64,000 bases of DNA from Chloracidobacterium sp. (GTDB taxonomy: Bacteria; Acidobacteriota; Blastocatellia; Pyrinomonadales; Pyrinomonadaceae), in the NCBI GenBank assembly GCA_016716365.1, contig JADJWM010000017.1, positions 1,040,337 through 1,104,336 on the forward strand, read 5' to 3'. Position numbers and translations under genes: made by a program. Positions 33,801-43,044 of this stretch are shown piece by piece (the stretch's first letter is position 1; each line of letters begins with the position of its first letter). The notes under the pieces are model-generated. The model made no database searches, was not told the origin of the DNA, and worked only from the letters and a program-made list of their open reading frames with translations.

Positions 33801-34475
33801 ATGAACAAAAAAGGTATTGCCGCGGCCTTTTACGACCTGGAAGGCACCTTGGTCAGTACGAACTTGGTCCATACTCTCGCATTCTATTCGACGCGGCAGC
33901 AGGGATTGTGGCAGACCGCCAAGGCGAGCGTCGGCACCCTCGCGAAGCTGCCGTTCTTCGGTATCACCGACCTTTATTCTCGCAATGTGTTTAATGAAGT
34001 CTTTTTTAAGAGCTACGAGGGCTGGTCACAGGACCGGCTTAGATACTTTTCCGAAGAATTATTTGAAGAGGTGCTCAAGCCGGCCATTTTCCCGGGAACT
34101 CCGGACCTGATCGCACAGGGGAAAAAGATCGGACAGCGGCAAGTCGTGCTGACCGGCGCTCTCGATTTCACGATCGAGAAACTGATGGACTACCTCGGGA
34201 TCGACCATTACGTTGCTAATCGGCTCGAGTTCGTTAATGGCTACGCAACTGGACGCGTCCTTCCGCCAGTGATGGCGTCGGCAACGAAGGCAAAGTGGAT
34301 ACGTGAATATGCGGAACGCGAAAATATCAATCTTTCGGAAAGCTATGCATACTCAGACAGCATTTCAGATCTGCCGATGTTGTCCATCGTAGGTCACCCC
34401 GTGGCGGTGTGTCCGGATATCCGTTTGAAGCAAACGGCAAGGCAGCATGATTGGGCGGTTTTGGATCTGAAATAG
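33801..34475 (+). CDS. HAD-IB family hydrolase with variant motif I
   Basis: A 224-residue phosphoserine-phosphatase-like HAD protein. Motif I is FYDLEGTLV, where the nucleophilic Asp is kept but the second Asp of DxD is Glu. Motif II is VVLTGAL, the lysine lies in ATKAKW, and the acidic motif is SDSISDLPML. Similar HAD-IB domains act on lysophosphatidate or glycerol phosphate and are fused to PlsC acyltransferases in some bacteria and in plant GPATs, some with altered DxD. The ElbD-like acyltransferase 3.7 kb downstream makes a lipid link plausible but unproven. TATAAG lies 5 bases upstream of the ATG. Confidence 0.85.
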   Translation: MNKKGIAAAFYDLEGTLVSTNLVHTLAFYSTRQQGLWQTAKASVGTLAKLPFFGITDLYSRNVFNEVFFKSYEGWSQDRLRYFSEELFEEVLKPAIFPGTPDLIAQGKKIGQRQVVLTGALDFTIEKLMDYLGIDHYVANRLEFVNGYATGRVLPPVMASATKAKWIREYAERENINLSESYAYSDSISDLPMLSIVGHPVAVCPDIRLKQTARQHDWAVLDLK

Positions 34476-34535
34476 ATCTGCGTTATCCGCGAAATCTTCA
34501 AGTCTTTTGCGATGAATATCGGCTTACATTGGTTC

Positions 34536-34574
34536 AACGCAGAGAACGCAGAGGAGGATCGCAGAGAACGCTGA
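34536..34574. repeat. Dispersed CGCAGAGA-type repeat
   Basis: A purine-rich tandem of AACGCAGAGA-like units ending in GAACGCTGAG. Related copies lie at 47326-47356, 47425-47454 (inverted) and 62705-62749. It precedes the M28 peptidase start by 20 bases. Confidence 0.6.
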
Positions 34575-34593
34575 GACCACACTGAACTAACAA

Positions 34594-35535
34594 ATGAGAA
34601 GTTTTATCCAGCACAGAATTTGGCTTGCTTTGATCGTGTTTAGTTTCGCCGTTTCGGCGCAGGTCGGCACTGGGGAACGAAAGGATATTTCGAACGGGCC
34701 GGAGTCGAAGATGTTCGACGCAACGCAGTTGCTGCGGGACGTTGAGTATCTTTCTTCGGACGAAATGGAAGGACGTTCTGCCGAAAGGCCGTCAATGGAG
34801 AAGGTTCGGGTTTACGTCGAGAAGCGATTGCGCGCTTCCGGCCTGCAGCCAACGAAACAAGAGTTTGAGATAAAGCAACGCAGAACGACGGAAGTATTGC
34901 ATGGGATCAATTTCGTCGGGCAGATCAAGGGGCGAAAGTATCCGGACAAATATATTGTAATAACCGCCCATTACGACCACGACGGGATAAAGAACGGCGA
35001 GATATACAACGGTGCCGACGACAACGCATCGGGTACGGCGGCATTGTTCGCGATCGCTTCTTATTTCAAGAAGAATCAGCCGGACCATTCGATGATCTTC
35101 GTAGCGTTCGACGCCGAAGAAAAGGGGCTCTTAGGGGCCCGCCATTTTGTCGCGAACCTGCCGGTGAAAAAGGAGTCCGTCCTGCTGAACATCAACATGG
35201 ACATGATCTCGCGGAGCGACAAGGGCGAGTTGTTTGCCGTCGGGACGTTCCATTATCCGCAGCTCAAAACCGCTATCGAGGCGGCGGCGAAAAAATCGAA
35301 GATAAAGCTCCTAATGGGCCACGACGACCCAAAACTCGGCCGCGACGATTGGACCACCCAATCCGACCATTTTGCGTTCCATCGCGAAAAGATCCCGTTC
35401 ATCTATTTCGGCGTCGAGGACCACAAGGACTACCACCGGCCGACCGACGATTTCGCGAATATTCAGCCGGAGTTTTATGTGAGGGCGGTGGAAACGATCA
35501 TTGAAGCGGTGCGTCAAGTAGACGGTAGCCGGTAG
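34594..35535 (+). CDS. M28 family zinc peptidase, exported
   Basis: A 313-residue aminopeptidase of peptidase family M28. It has a Sec signal (RIWLALIVFSFAVSAQ). The zinc ligands can be read as ITAHYDHDG (His), NGADDNASGTAAL (bridging Asp), AFDAEEKGLLGA (catalytic Glu and ligand), NINMDMI (Asp) and SDHFAFHREKIPFIYFG (final His). It should remove N-terminal residues from peptides in the periplasm or outside. Its last codons VDGSR and stop fall in the left inverted repeat of the cassette at 35524-35957, so its C-terminus was probably altered by the insertion. Confidence 0.93.
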   Translation: MRSFIQHRIWLALIVFSFAVSAQVGTGERKDISNGPESKMFDATQLLRDVEYLSSDEMEGRSAERPSMEKVRVYVEKRLRASGLQPTKQEFEIKQRRTTEVLHGINFVGQIKGRKYPDKYIVITAHYDHDGIKNGEIYNGADDNASGTAALFAIASYFKKNQPDHSMIFVAFDAEEKGLLGARHFVANLPVKKESVLLNINMDMISRSDKGELFAVGTFHYPQLKTAIEAAAKKSKIKLLMGHDDPKLGRDDWTTQSDHFAFHREKIPFIYFGVEDHKDYHRPTDDFANIQPEFYVRAVETIIEAVRQVDGSR

Positions 35536-35957
35536 ACAGTAGACGGTAGAAGAATATGGCGTCGCGTACGTTCGAGGATGTCGAATTGTGGCAGATGGCA
35601 CATAAGTGGGTTTTGAAAATCTATCGGTACTCTGAAGGTTTTCCGAAGCACGAGCTTTTTGCACTTGGTTCACAACTCCGTAGAGCGGCTGTATCCATAC
35701 CGGCGAATTTCGCCGAAGGATTCAAAAAATTCAGCACGAACGACAAGCTGCGGTTCTACAACATCGCCCAAGGGTCACTAGAAGAATGCAGATACTATCT
35801 CATTTTGGCGGCTGACCTCGGTTACGGTGACACCGCCGAATTGAAAATGGAACTAGATCAAATCGGCAGAATGTTAGATGCATACATGAAGACTATTCGG
35901 AATAGCAGGTGACCTATTTCTGGTCTACTGACTACCGCATACCGTCTACCGGCTACC
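35524..35957. mobile_element. Inverted-repeat cassette carrying an S23 four-helix-bundle gene
   Basis: Repeats at 35524-35549 and 35932-35957 are inverted copies matching at 23 of 26 bases, built from GGTAG/CGGTAGAC units. They bracket one gene and nothing else. The left repeat contains the stop of the M28 gene and the right repeat ends 3 bases before the start of the LarA-like gene. There is no transposase. The unit looks like a small non-autonomous mobile cassette of about 434 bases. Confidence 0.65.
35556..35912 (+). CDS. Four-helix-bundle protein (S23 / 23S rRNA intervening-sequence family)
   Basis: A 118-residue all-helical protein of the S23 family (four helix bundle protein). TFEDVELWQMAHKWVLKIYRYSEGFPKHE is the family start, followed by LRRAAVSIPANFAEGFKKFSTNDKLRFYNIAQGSLEECRYYLILAADLGY. 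Originally found in intervening sequences of 23S rRNA, most copies lie elsewhere and their role is unknown; several are associated with diversity-generating retroelements. Here it is the only cargo of an inverted-repeat cassette. No rRNA or reverse transcriptase is nearby. Confidence 0.93.
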   Translation: MASRTFEDVELWQMAHKWVLKIYRYSEGFPKHELFALGSQLRRAAVSIPANFAEGFKKFSTNDKLRFYNIAQGSLEECRYYLILAADLGYGDTAELKMELDQIGRMLDAYMKTIRNSR

Positions 35958-35960
35958 TTT

Positions 35961-37562
<1,602 letters not shown>

Positions 37563-38019
37563 GTGAGAAACGTGCACAGATCATCGGTGCCGAGCAAATA
37601 AGGATGATGTCGCAGCGTTTCATAAGGTGAAACACCGGAAGCGATTGATATTAGAGGCGTTACACCGTTTTTCGTGTTTCATCTCTTATGTGCTGCGTTT
37701 CTGTGAAACAGTGAAACAGTTTAACGTGGAAGCACGCTAAGCTATTGAAAATTAGAAGGTTAGGCCCGGTCTTTTCCTGAAACGTCAGTTTCGAGCGAGA
37801 CGAGCCTGTTTGTCTGCCCGGCAGCGTCGTTGTCAAAGATCAAAAGCCTTCGGCGAGAAAAACCAAAGCCTTGTCAACGCTATCGTGACACGGGAACCAC
37901 TTGGGGCAAACGGTAAAGTTGACGATGCGAACGCCCGGAAAGATGCGAATGAAATGCATGATCCGAAAGGCCCCGGGAAAGAGAATCTTTCGCTGTCGAT
38001 GCTGCAGCACAATTGGAGC

Positions 38020-38037
38020 GCGGACGCCCGCGTCCGC
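38020..38037. repeat. GCGGACG hairpin
   Basis: A perfect 7-base stem, GCGGACG/CGTCCGC, with loop CCCG. The same stem with loop AGGG lies at 38117-38134, which points to a REP-like element rather than chance. Confidence 0.6.
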
Positions 38038-38098
38038 AATGAGTGCAAAGGACGAAACGGCGCGTGTGGGAGCCGAAACGTGAGGTGACCGGCGATCA

Positions 38099-38134
38099 CG
38101 CTGCGTAGCAGCGTTTGCGGACGAGGGCGTCCGC
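38099..38134. repeat. Two abutting hairpins directly before the ElbD-like start
   Basis: ACGCTGC/GCAGCGT with loop GTA at 38099-38115 is followed one base later by GCGGACG/CGTCCGC with loop AGGG at 38117-38134. The second stem ends 7 bases before the ATG at 38142, where a ribosome binding site would be expected and none is seen. Confidence 0.65.
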
Positions 38135-38141
38135 GTTCCGT

Positions 38142-41100
38142 ATGAAATTATCACCAACAGAAATATTTAAGGGGAAGAAGATCTTCTTTATCGGCGGGAC
38201 CGGGTTTGTCGGGAAGGTCACGCTGTCGATGCTGCTGCATAATTTTCCGGATATCGGGAAGGTGTATGCGACGGTCAGAGCTCGGGATGAGAATGAGTCG
38301 CGGACGCGGTTTTGGACGAGCATCGTGACTTCGCCGACGTTCGATCCGCTGCGGGAGAAGTACGGAGACGGGTTTGAGGATTTCATCAAGTCGAAGGTCG
38401 TGCCGGTTAACGGCGATGTCGGGAACGAGTATCTCGGCCTCGATGAGAAGCAGGCGAAGAAGATAATGCGTGACACCGACGTCATTATAAACGGCGCCGG
38501 GAACGTGACCTTTAACCCGCCGCTTGAGTCGGCTTTGCGAACGAACGTGGTCGGGTCGAATAACATCATCAAGATGGCCCGGATGATGAAGAAGCCGCGG
38601 CTGGTGCACGTGTCGACGTGTTTTGTGGCGGGCAAGCGTTCGGGAGCGATCTGGGAAAACGAGCCGGTGGTCGGGTATTTTCCGCGGAAGAACGAGCTGA
38701 TCGGAACCACGTTCGACGTGAACCGCGAGGTGGAGGACTGCGCCCGGTTGAGCGAGCAGGCACGACAGGAAGCTGACGACGCGGTGCAGGCGGCGAAGTT
38801 TCGCGAGCAGGCGCGTAATCGTTTTATCGAGGAAGGCCGCGATCCGGACGACGAAGCGGAACTTAAATCCGCGATCTTTCGCGAGCGCAAGATGTGGATC
38901 CGAGAACGAACGACGGAGCTTGGTGCCGAGCGCGCCGAATATTGGGGCTGGACGAACATCTACACTTATTCGAAATCTCTCGCCGAGCAGATCATCGCCC
39001 AGCAGGACGATATCGTAAAGATCCTCGTTCGGCCGTCGATCGTCGAATCTTCGCAGTCGTATCCGTTCCCCGGCTGGAACGAGGGCTTCACAACAACGGC
39101 CCCGCTCATCCTGATCGCCCTGCGCGGCCAGCCGATCATCCCCGTCAACGAAAAACTGATCCTCGACATTATCCCGGTCGACATGGTTTCCGGGGCGATC
39201 CTCGCTGCGGCAATGAACGCGCTCGTTGATGAGAACCCGCCTCTCGTTTTCCAGGCGTCTTCCGGCGATTCGAATCCGAACGATATGAAGCGGATCGTAG
39301 GCCTTGTCGGTTTGTACAAGCGGCAGCACTTCGAGGACAAGGAGACAGGGAACAAGATCGCGAACAAACTGGCGGGGATGGTCGAAGCGGTACCTGTCAA
39401 ACAACGGGCCTACGAGCTAACGAGTGCGCCGATGCTGAACAAGCTCGCAAAGAGTGCCGACGATCTGATGGATTGGGCAACGCCGCGTTGGGGAGGAGGG
39501 AGGATCGGGAACATCGTTGCCGATCTAAAGAAATCTACTGAAGGGTTTAAGGAATCGACTCAGGCAACCATCGACGCCTTCAGGATGTTCAAGCCGTTCA
39601 TGATCGACAACGAATACCTATACAGGTCGGACAACGTGCGGGCATTGATGTCGGTCATCAAAGATAAAGAAAAACATCTGCTGCCCTGGTATCCGGAAAG
39701 ACTGGATTGGTACGACTACTGGCTGAATGTCCATTTTCCCGGGATGAAGAAATGGGTGCTCCCGACGCTGGAGGAAGAGCTGAAGATCCAGGAGCGGCGT
39801 TCTCACACCTACAAAGACCTTCTGGACCTGTTCGACACGGCGACCAAGAGATTCGCGACCCGCACCGCGATGCGGATCGAACGAAACGGCAAGAAGGAGC
39901 AATATACCTACGAGGACATTCGCGAACTCACGCTGCGTGCCGCCGGGTTCCTCGCGAAAAACGGCATCAAACCGGGCGACCGCGTGATCCTTTTCTCCAA
40001 CAACATGCCGGAATGGGGAATCACCTATTTCGGCATCCTAAAAGCCGGGGCAACCGCGATCCCGATCGATCCGGCAAGCTCGGTTGACGAGATCGTGAAT
40101 TTCGCGAAGGCGGGCGAGGCGTCGGCGATCGTTATTAGCCCAAAACTAAGTGCCGAAAATCCCGACTTGGCAAAGGCTCTAGAAAAGTCATTTGTCGAAA
40201 AGCGGAAGGCGGACGCCCCCGTCGGCACTGTCCGCAAAGCGGCCGGAAAGCGTAAAAAGTCTGAAGGTGTTGAGGGCTCTCTGAGTGACGAAGCGTCGCT
40301 CATTGCGGACGAGAACGTTGGCGTTCCGGTTTGGACATTCGACGAAGTTTTCGAAATGCCGGACGAGGTGGAAGAGGCGAAGCGGCTTGCACTGCTGCCG
40401 CCGAAAGTTCTGGGAAATGCCGTTGCTTCGCTGATCTTTACTTCAGGCACGACCGGCAAACCGAAGGGCGTGATGCTGTCGCACAAGAACTTTACGAACA
40501 TGATCTCGATGCTGTCGAGCGTTCTGGACATGGACATCACCGACGGCGTTTTGTCTGTGTTGCCGATGCATCACACTTTCGAGTTCTCGGCAGGATTTCT
40601 CACTCCGCTATCGAACGGTACGCAGATCACATATCTGGACGAACTGACGGCGGAGGAGTTGAGTCATGCCATCGAGAACGGACATGTCACCGGCATGGTA
40701 GGCGTCCCGGCGTTGTGGGAGATGCTGCATCGGCGGATAAAGACCCGCCTGCGTGAACGCGGTGATTGGATAGCGGACATCGCCGACAACATGATCGAGT
40801 TCAATGCCTGGATCCGCGATAATACGCCATTCAATTTCGGCCCGATCGTGTTCTTCCCGATCCATCAAGGGATGGGCGGTAAGATGCGATATCTGATCTC
40901 AGGCGGCTCGGCCTTGAGCGAGAAAGTACAAAAAGATCTGCACGGGCTCGGGTTTACAGTGCTGGAAGGTTACGGGCTGACGGAATCGTCGCCGGTGCTG
41001 ACCGTCGCCCGCCCCGGCAACAAGCTGCTGCGAGGCAGTGTCGGCAAGCCCCTCCCGGGCGTCGAAGTTAAGATCGATAATCCCGACGACAACGGGGTCG

Positions 41101-42686
41101 GCGAGGTTCTGGCACGGGGTCAGAACGTCATGCTCGGCTATTACAACAACGAGGAGGCGACCGATGCCGTTCTTCAGGACCGCTGGCTGCGAACCGGAGA
41201 CCTGGGCAAGATCGATGAGGACGGGAACCTATTCATCGTCGGCCGGTCGAAGGACGTGATAATCGATTCGAACGGGAAAAACATTTACCCGGACGAGATC
41301 GAGGACGTTTACAGCAAGTCCGGCTACATTAAGGAACTGAGCGTCGTCGGGCTTCCTGACGATGACGGCGGTGAAAAGATCGCGTGCCTCGTCGTGCCCG
41401 ATTACGAGCACGATATCGCGCTTTCGCGTGCGGATGTGAACAAGAAGATCGAAGAGCATTTCCGCGAGGTCTCCGCGGCACTGCCGTTCTTCAAGCGGGT
41501 CAAGGTGCTGCACATCACACCTTTTGAACTCCCGAGGACGGCCACACGAAAGGTCAAACGGCCCGACGTGGTGGAAATGCTGCAAGCCCTCGAAGAACGG
41601 GACAAACGTAAGACGAAGGCTGCGGTCGAATCAAAGGGCGACGACAATTTGATGTGGATCCGGAAGATCGTCGCGACGGTCTCGAATCGCCCGCTTTCGG
41701 ATGTTGCCGGTGAGGACAAGCTCGCCGACCTCGGTTTCGATTCGCTGATGTTCGTTGAGCTGCAGGCAGCGGTCGAGGACGCCGGGGGGCGTGTTCTCTC
41801 ACCCGATACCTTGAACGAAGTCCAGACGGTGCGCGAGCTGCTGACCGCGGTCAATCGGGTGGACCGTTCGAAGCGGCTTGCCGATGAGCCGAGATCCGAA
41901 GAAAAGAAGGACGAGGATGAGATCTTTATTCCGTCCCTGGTTCGCCGGATCGGCAATGCCGCGGTCGACTTTGCACAGGAAAAGCTCTATTCGAACGTTC
42001 TGGATACGACCATTGAGGGCGAGGGAAACGTGCCGCCGCACCTAAATTTCATCGTAGCTCCGAACCACGCTTCGCACATTGACACCGGCCTTGTGAAAAG
42101 GGCATTGGGCAAGGAAGCCGCCGAGCAAACCGTTGCGGTCGCGGCCGCCGATTACTGGTTCGATACAAAGTATAAACGGGCGTACATGAACAATTTCACC
42201 ACGCTTGTACCGATAGAACGAACAGGCAGCCTGCGGCAGTCGTTAAGGCACGTGACCCAGATCCTGAACGAAGGATACAACGCGCTTATCTTTCCGGAAG
42301 GGACGCGGTCCACAACGGGGCGTATCGCAGAATTCAAGCCCGTTATCGGCTACCTTGCGCTTAATCAGAAAGTCGGGATCCTTCCAATATATTTATGGGG
42401 GACCTTTGAGGCCTATCCGAAGGGAATGACCATTCCTGCAAAGAAAAGCATCGGAGCGAAGATCGGCGCGAGGATCGGAAGATTTCTTTCATATGAAGAA
42501 CTGCGGGATATGACCGAAGGCGTGCCGAACACCGAGGCTTACCGGCTGATCGCTGCTCGGGTCCAGCATGAGGTCGAGAACATGCGGGACGGACGGCGTG
42601 ACAAGTTTGATGTGGCTGCGGTTAGAAAAGAGTGGAAAAAAGAACGCCGGCGTTCACGAAAGCAGGAAAACGTGATCGATGAATAG
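38142..42686 (+). CDS. elbD: ElbD-like four-domain protein: thioester reductase, AMP ligase, ACP, acyltransferase
   Basis: A 1514-residue multidomain enzyme. About 10-400: NAD(P)-binding reductase of the fatty acyl-CoA/thioester reductase type, with GGTGFVG at 18-24 and YTYSKSLAEQ near 278. About 560-1150: AMP-dependent acyl ligase with SLIFTSGTTGKPKGVMLSH near 765, YGLTESSPV near 945 and RTGDLGKIDEDG near 1020. About 1165-1235: acyl carrier domain with the phosphopantetheine Ser in LGFDSLMF. About 1280-1510: PlsC-type acyltransferase with NHASHID and FPEGTRS. From memory, the same domain order is described for ElbD of Myxococcus xanthus, needed for ether lipids. It would activate, load, reduce and transfer fatty chains. 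Start 38142 precedes the glycine loop. Confidence 0.85.
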   Translation: MKLSPTEIFKGKKIFFIGGTGFVGKVTLSMLLHNFPDIGKVYATVRARDENESRTRFWTSIVTSPTFDPLREKYGDGFEDFIKSKVVPVNGDVGNEYLGLDEKQAKKIMRDTDVIINGAGNVTFNPPLESALRTNVVGSNNIIKMARMMKKPRLVHVSTCFVAGKRSGAIWENEPVVGYFPRKNELIGTTFDVNREVEDCARLSEQARQEADDAVQAAKFREQARNRFIEEGRDPDDEAELKSAIFRERKMWIRERTTELGAERAEYWGWTNIYTYSKSLAEQIIAQQDDIVKILVRPSIVESSQSYPFPGWNEGFTTTAPLILIALRGQPIIPVNEKLILDIIPVDMVSGAILAAAMNALVDENPPLVFQASSGDSNPNDMKRIVGLVGLYKRQHFEDKETGNKIANKLAGMVEAVPVKQRAYELTSAPMLNKLAKSADDLMDWATPRWGGGRIGNIVADLKKSTEGFKESTQATIDAFRMFKPFMIDNEYLYRSDNVRALMSVIKDKEKHLLPWYPERLDWYDYWLNVHFPGMKKWVLPTLEEELKIQERRSHTYKDLLDLFDTATKRFATRTAMRIERNGKKEQYTYEDIRELTLRAAGFLAKNGIKPGDRVILFSNNMPEWGITYFGILKAGATAIPIDPASSVDEIVNFAKAGEASAIVISPKLSAENPDLAKALEKSFVEKRKADAPVGTVRKAAGKRKKSEGVEGSLSDEASLIADENVGVPVWTFDEVFEMPDEVEEAKRLALLPPKVLGNAVASLIFTSGTTGKPKGVMLSHKNFTNMISMLSSVLDMDITDGVLSVLPMHHTFEFSAGFLTPLSNGTQITYLDELTAEELSHAIENGHVTGMVGVPALWEMLHRRIKTRLRERGDWIADIADNMIEFNAWIRDNTPFNFGPIVFFPIHQGMGGKMRYLISGGSALSEKVQKDLHGLGFTVLEGYGLTESSPVLTVARPGNKLLRGSVGKPLPGVEVKIDNPDDNGVGEVLARGQNVMLGYYNNEEATDAVLQDRWLRTGDLGKIDEDGNLFIVGRSKDVIIDSNGKNIYPDEIEDVYSKSGYIKELSVVGLPDDDGGEKIACLVVPDYEHDIALSRADVNKKIEEHFREVSAALPFFKRVKVLHITPFELPRTATRKVKRPDVVEMLQALEERDKRKTKAAVESKGDDNLMWIRKIVATVSNRPLSDVAGEDKLADLGFDSLMFVELQAAVEDAGGRVLSPDTLNEVQTVRELLTAVNRVDRSKRLADEPRSEEKKDEDEIFIPSLVRRIGNAAVDFAQEKLYSNVLDTTIEGEGNVPPHLNFIVAPNHASHIDTGLVKRALGKEAAEQTVAVAAADYWFDTKYKRAYMNNFTTLVPIERTGSLRQSLRHVTQILNEGYNALIFPEGTRSTTGRIAEFKPVIGYLALNQKVGILPIYLWGTFEAYPKGMTIPAKKSIGAKIGARIGRFLSYEELRDMTEGVPNTEAYRLIAARVQHEVENMRDGRRDKFDVAAVRKEWKKERRRSRKQENVIDE

Positions 42687-42709
42687 AAAAAGGGGGCATT
42701 GCCCCCCTG
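42687..42709 (-). terminator. Terminator of the mini-prepilin gene
   Basis: On the minus strand a GGGGGC/GCCCCC hairpin with a short loop is followed by TTTTT. It lies about 30 bases past the stop of the 40-codon gene. It also abuts the end of the ElbD-like gene and may act for both. Confidence 0.75.
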
Positions 42710-42738
42710 CAGCCTATGTGTCGAGTTTCCGCCGAAAC

Positions 42739-42861
42739 CTATACTTTCTGGATCGCCGGAAGAAGCAGACCGATCAGGGCCGAGCTGGTCGAGATAACGA
42801 CAAGCAGTTCGATGAGCGTGAAGCCCATTGCGGTCTTGAAACGATTTGTAGTTTTCTTCAT
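42739..42861 (-). CDS. 40-residue prepilin-like peptide
   Basis: A short minus-strand gene. ATG at 42861 is preceded by GGAG with 8 bases spacing (42870-42873). It encodes a basic leader, MKKTTNRFKTAMG, then FTLIELLVVISTSS and ALIGLLLPAIQKV, then stops. GFTLIEL is the type IV prepilin/pseudopilin cleavage motif, with Glu at position +5 of the mature form. In DUF1559-type proteins LLLPAVQKV is followed by REAAA and a long globular part, which is absent. It is either a remnant that kept leader and terminator, or a real minimal prepilin. It has its own ribosome binding site and terminator. Confidence 0.65.
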   Translation of the reverse strand: MKKTTNRFKTAMGFTLIELLVVISTSSALIGLLLPAIQKV

Positions 42862-43044
42862 GATGATTACTCCTTTTATAAATAGATCTTGGATGCCAGT
42901 TGTCTGCCATCCAATGTAGAGTGCGGAGTAAAGAAGAAAAAACTATCATCGAAATAATTCCGGACCGTGGGTTTCAAAACTTTACCGCCGACCGGCACGT
43001 AACAACCGGTTGACCATTTCCGACCTTTTGCCATCAAAAATACT

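Larger units (their letters stand above)
37563..38141. other. Hairpin-rich region upstream of the ElbD-like gene
   Basis: The 579-base gap holds no convincing gene; the 92-residue frame 37810-38088 lacks family features. Visible elements are an imperfect inverted repeat (TTTCATAAGGTGAAACAC near 37620 against its partner near 37677) and a cluster of hairpins near 38020-38134. The words CTGTCGATGCTGC near 37993 recur inside the next gene near 38223. Confidence 0.5.

Noticed and set aside
35524..35957. CRISPR-like repeats
   Set aside because: The GTAGACGGTAG units are irregular, only two blocks exist in inverted orientation, and they flank a gene rather than spacers.
37810..38088. 92-codon frame upstream of the ElbD-like gene
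   Set aside because: No family features, no ribosome binding site, and it runs through repeat hairpins.
38151..39404. 417-codon minus-strand frame
   Set aside because: Shadow of the reductase domain of the ElbD-like gene, whose motifs are intact on the plus strand.
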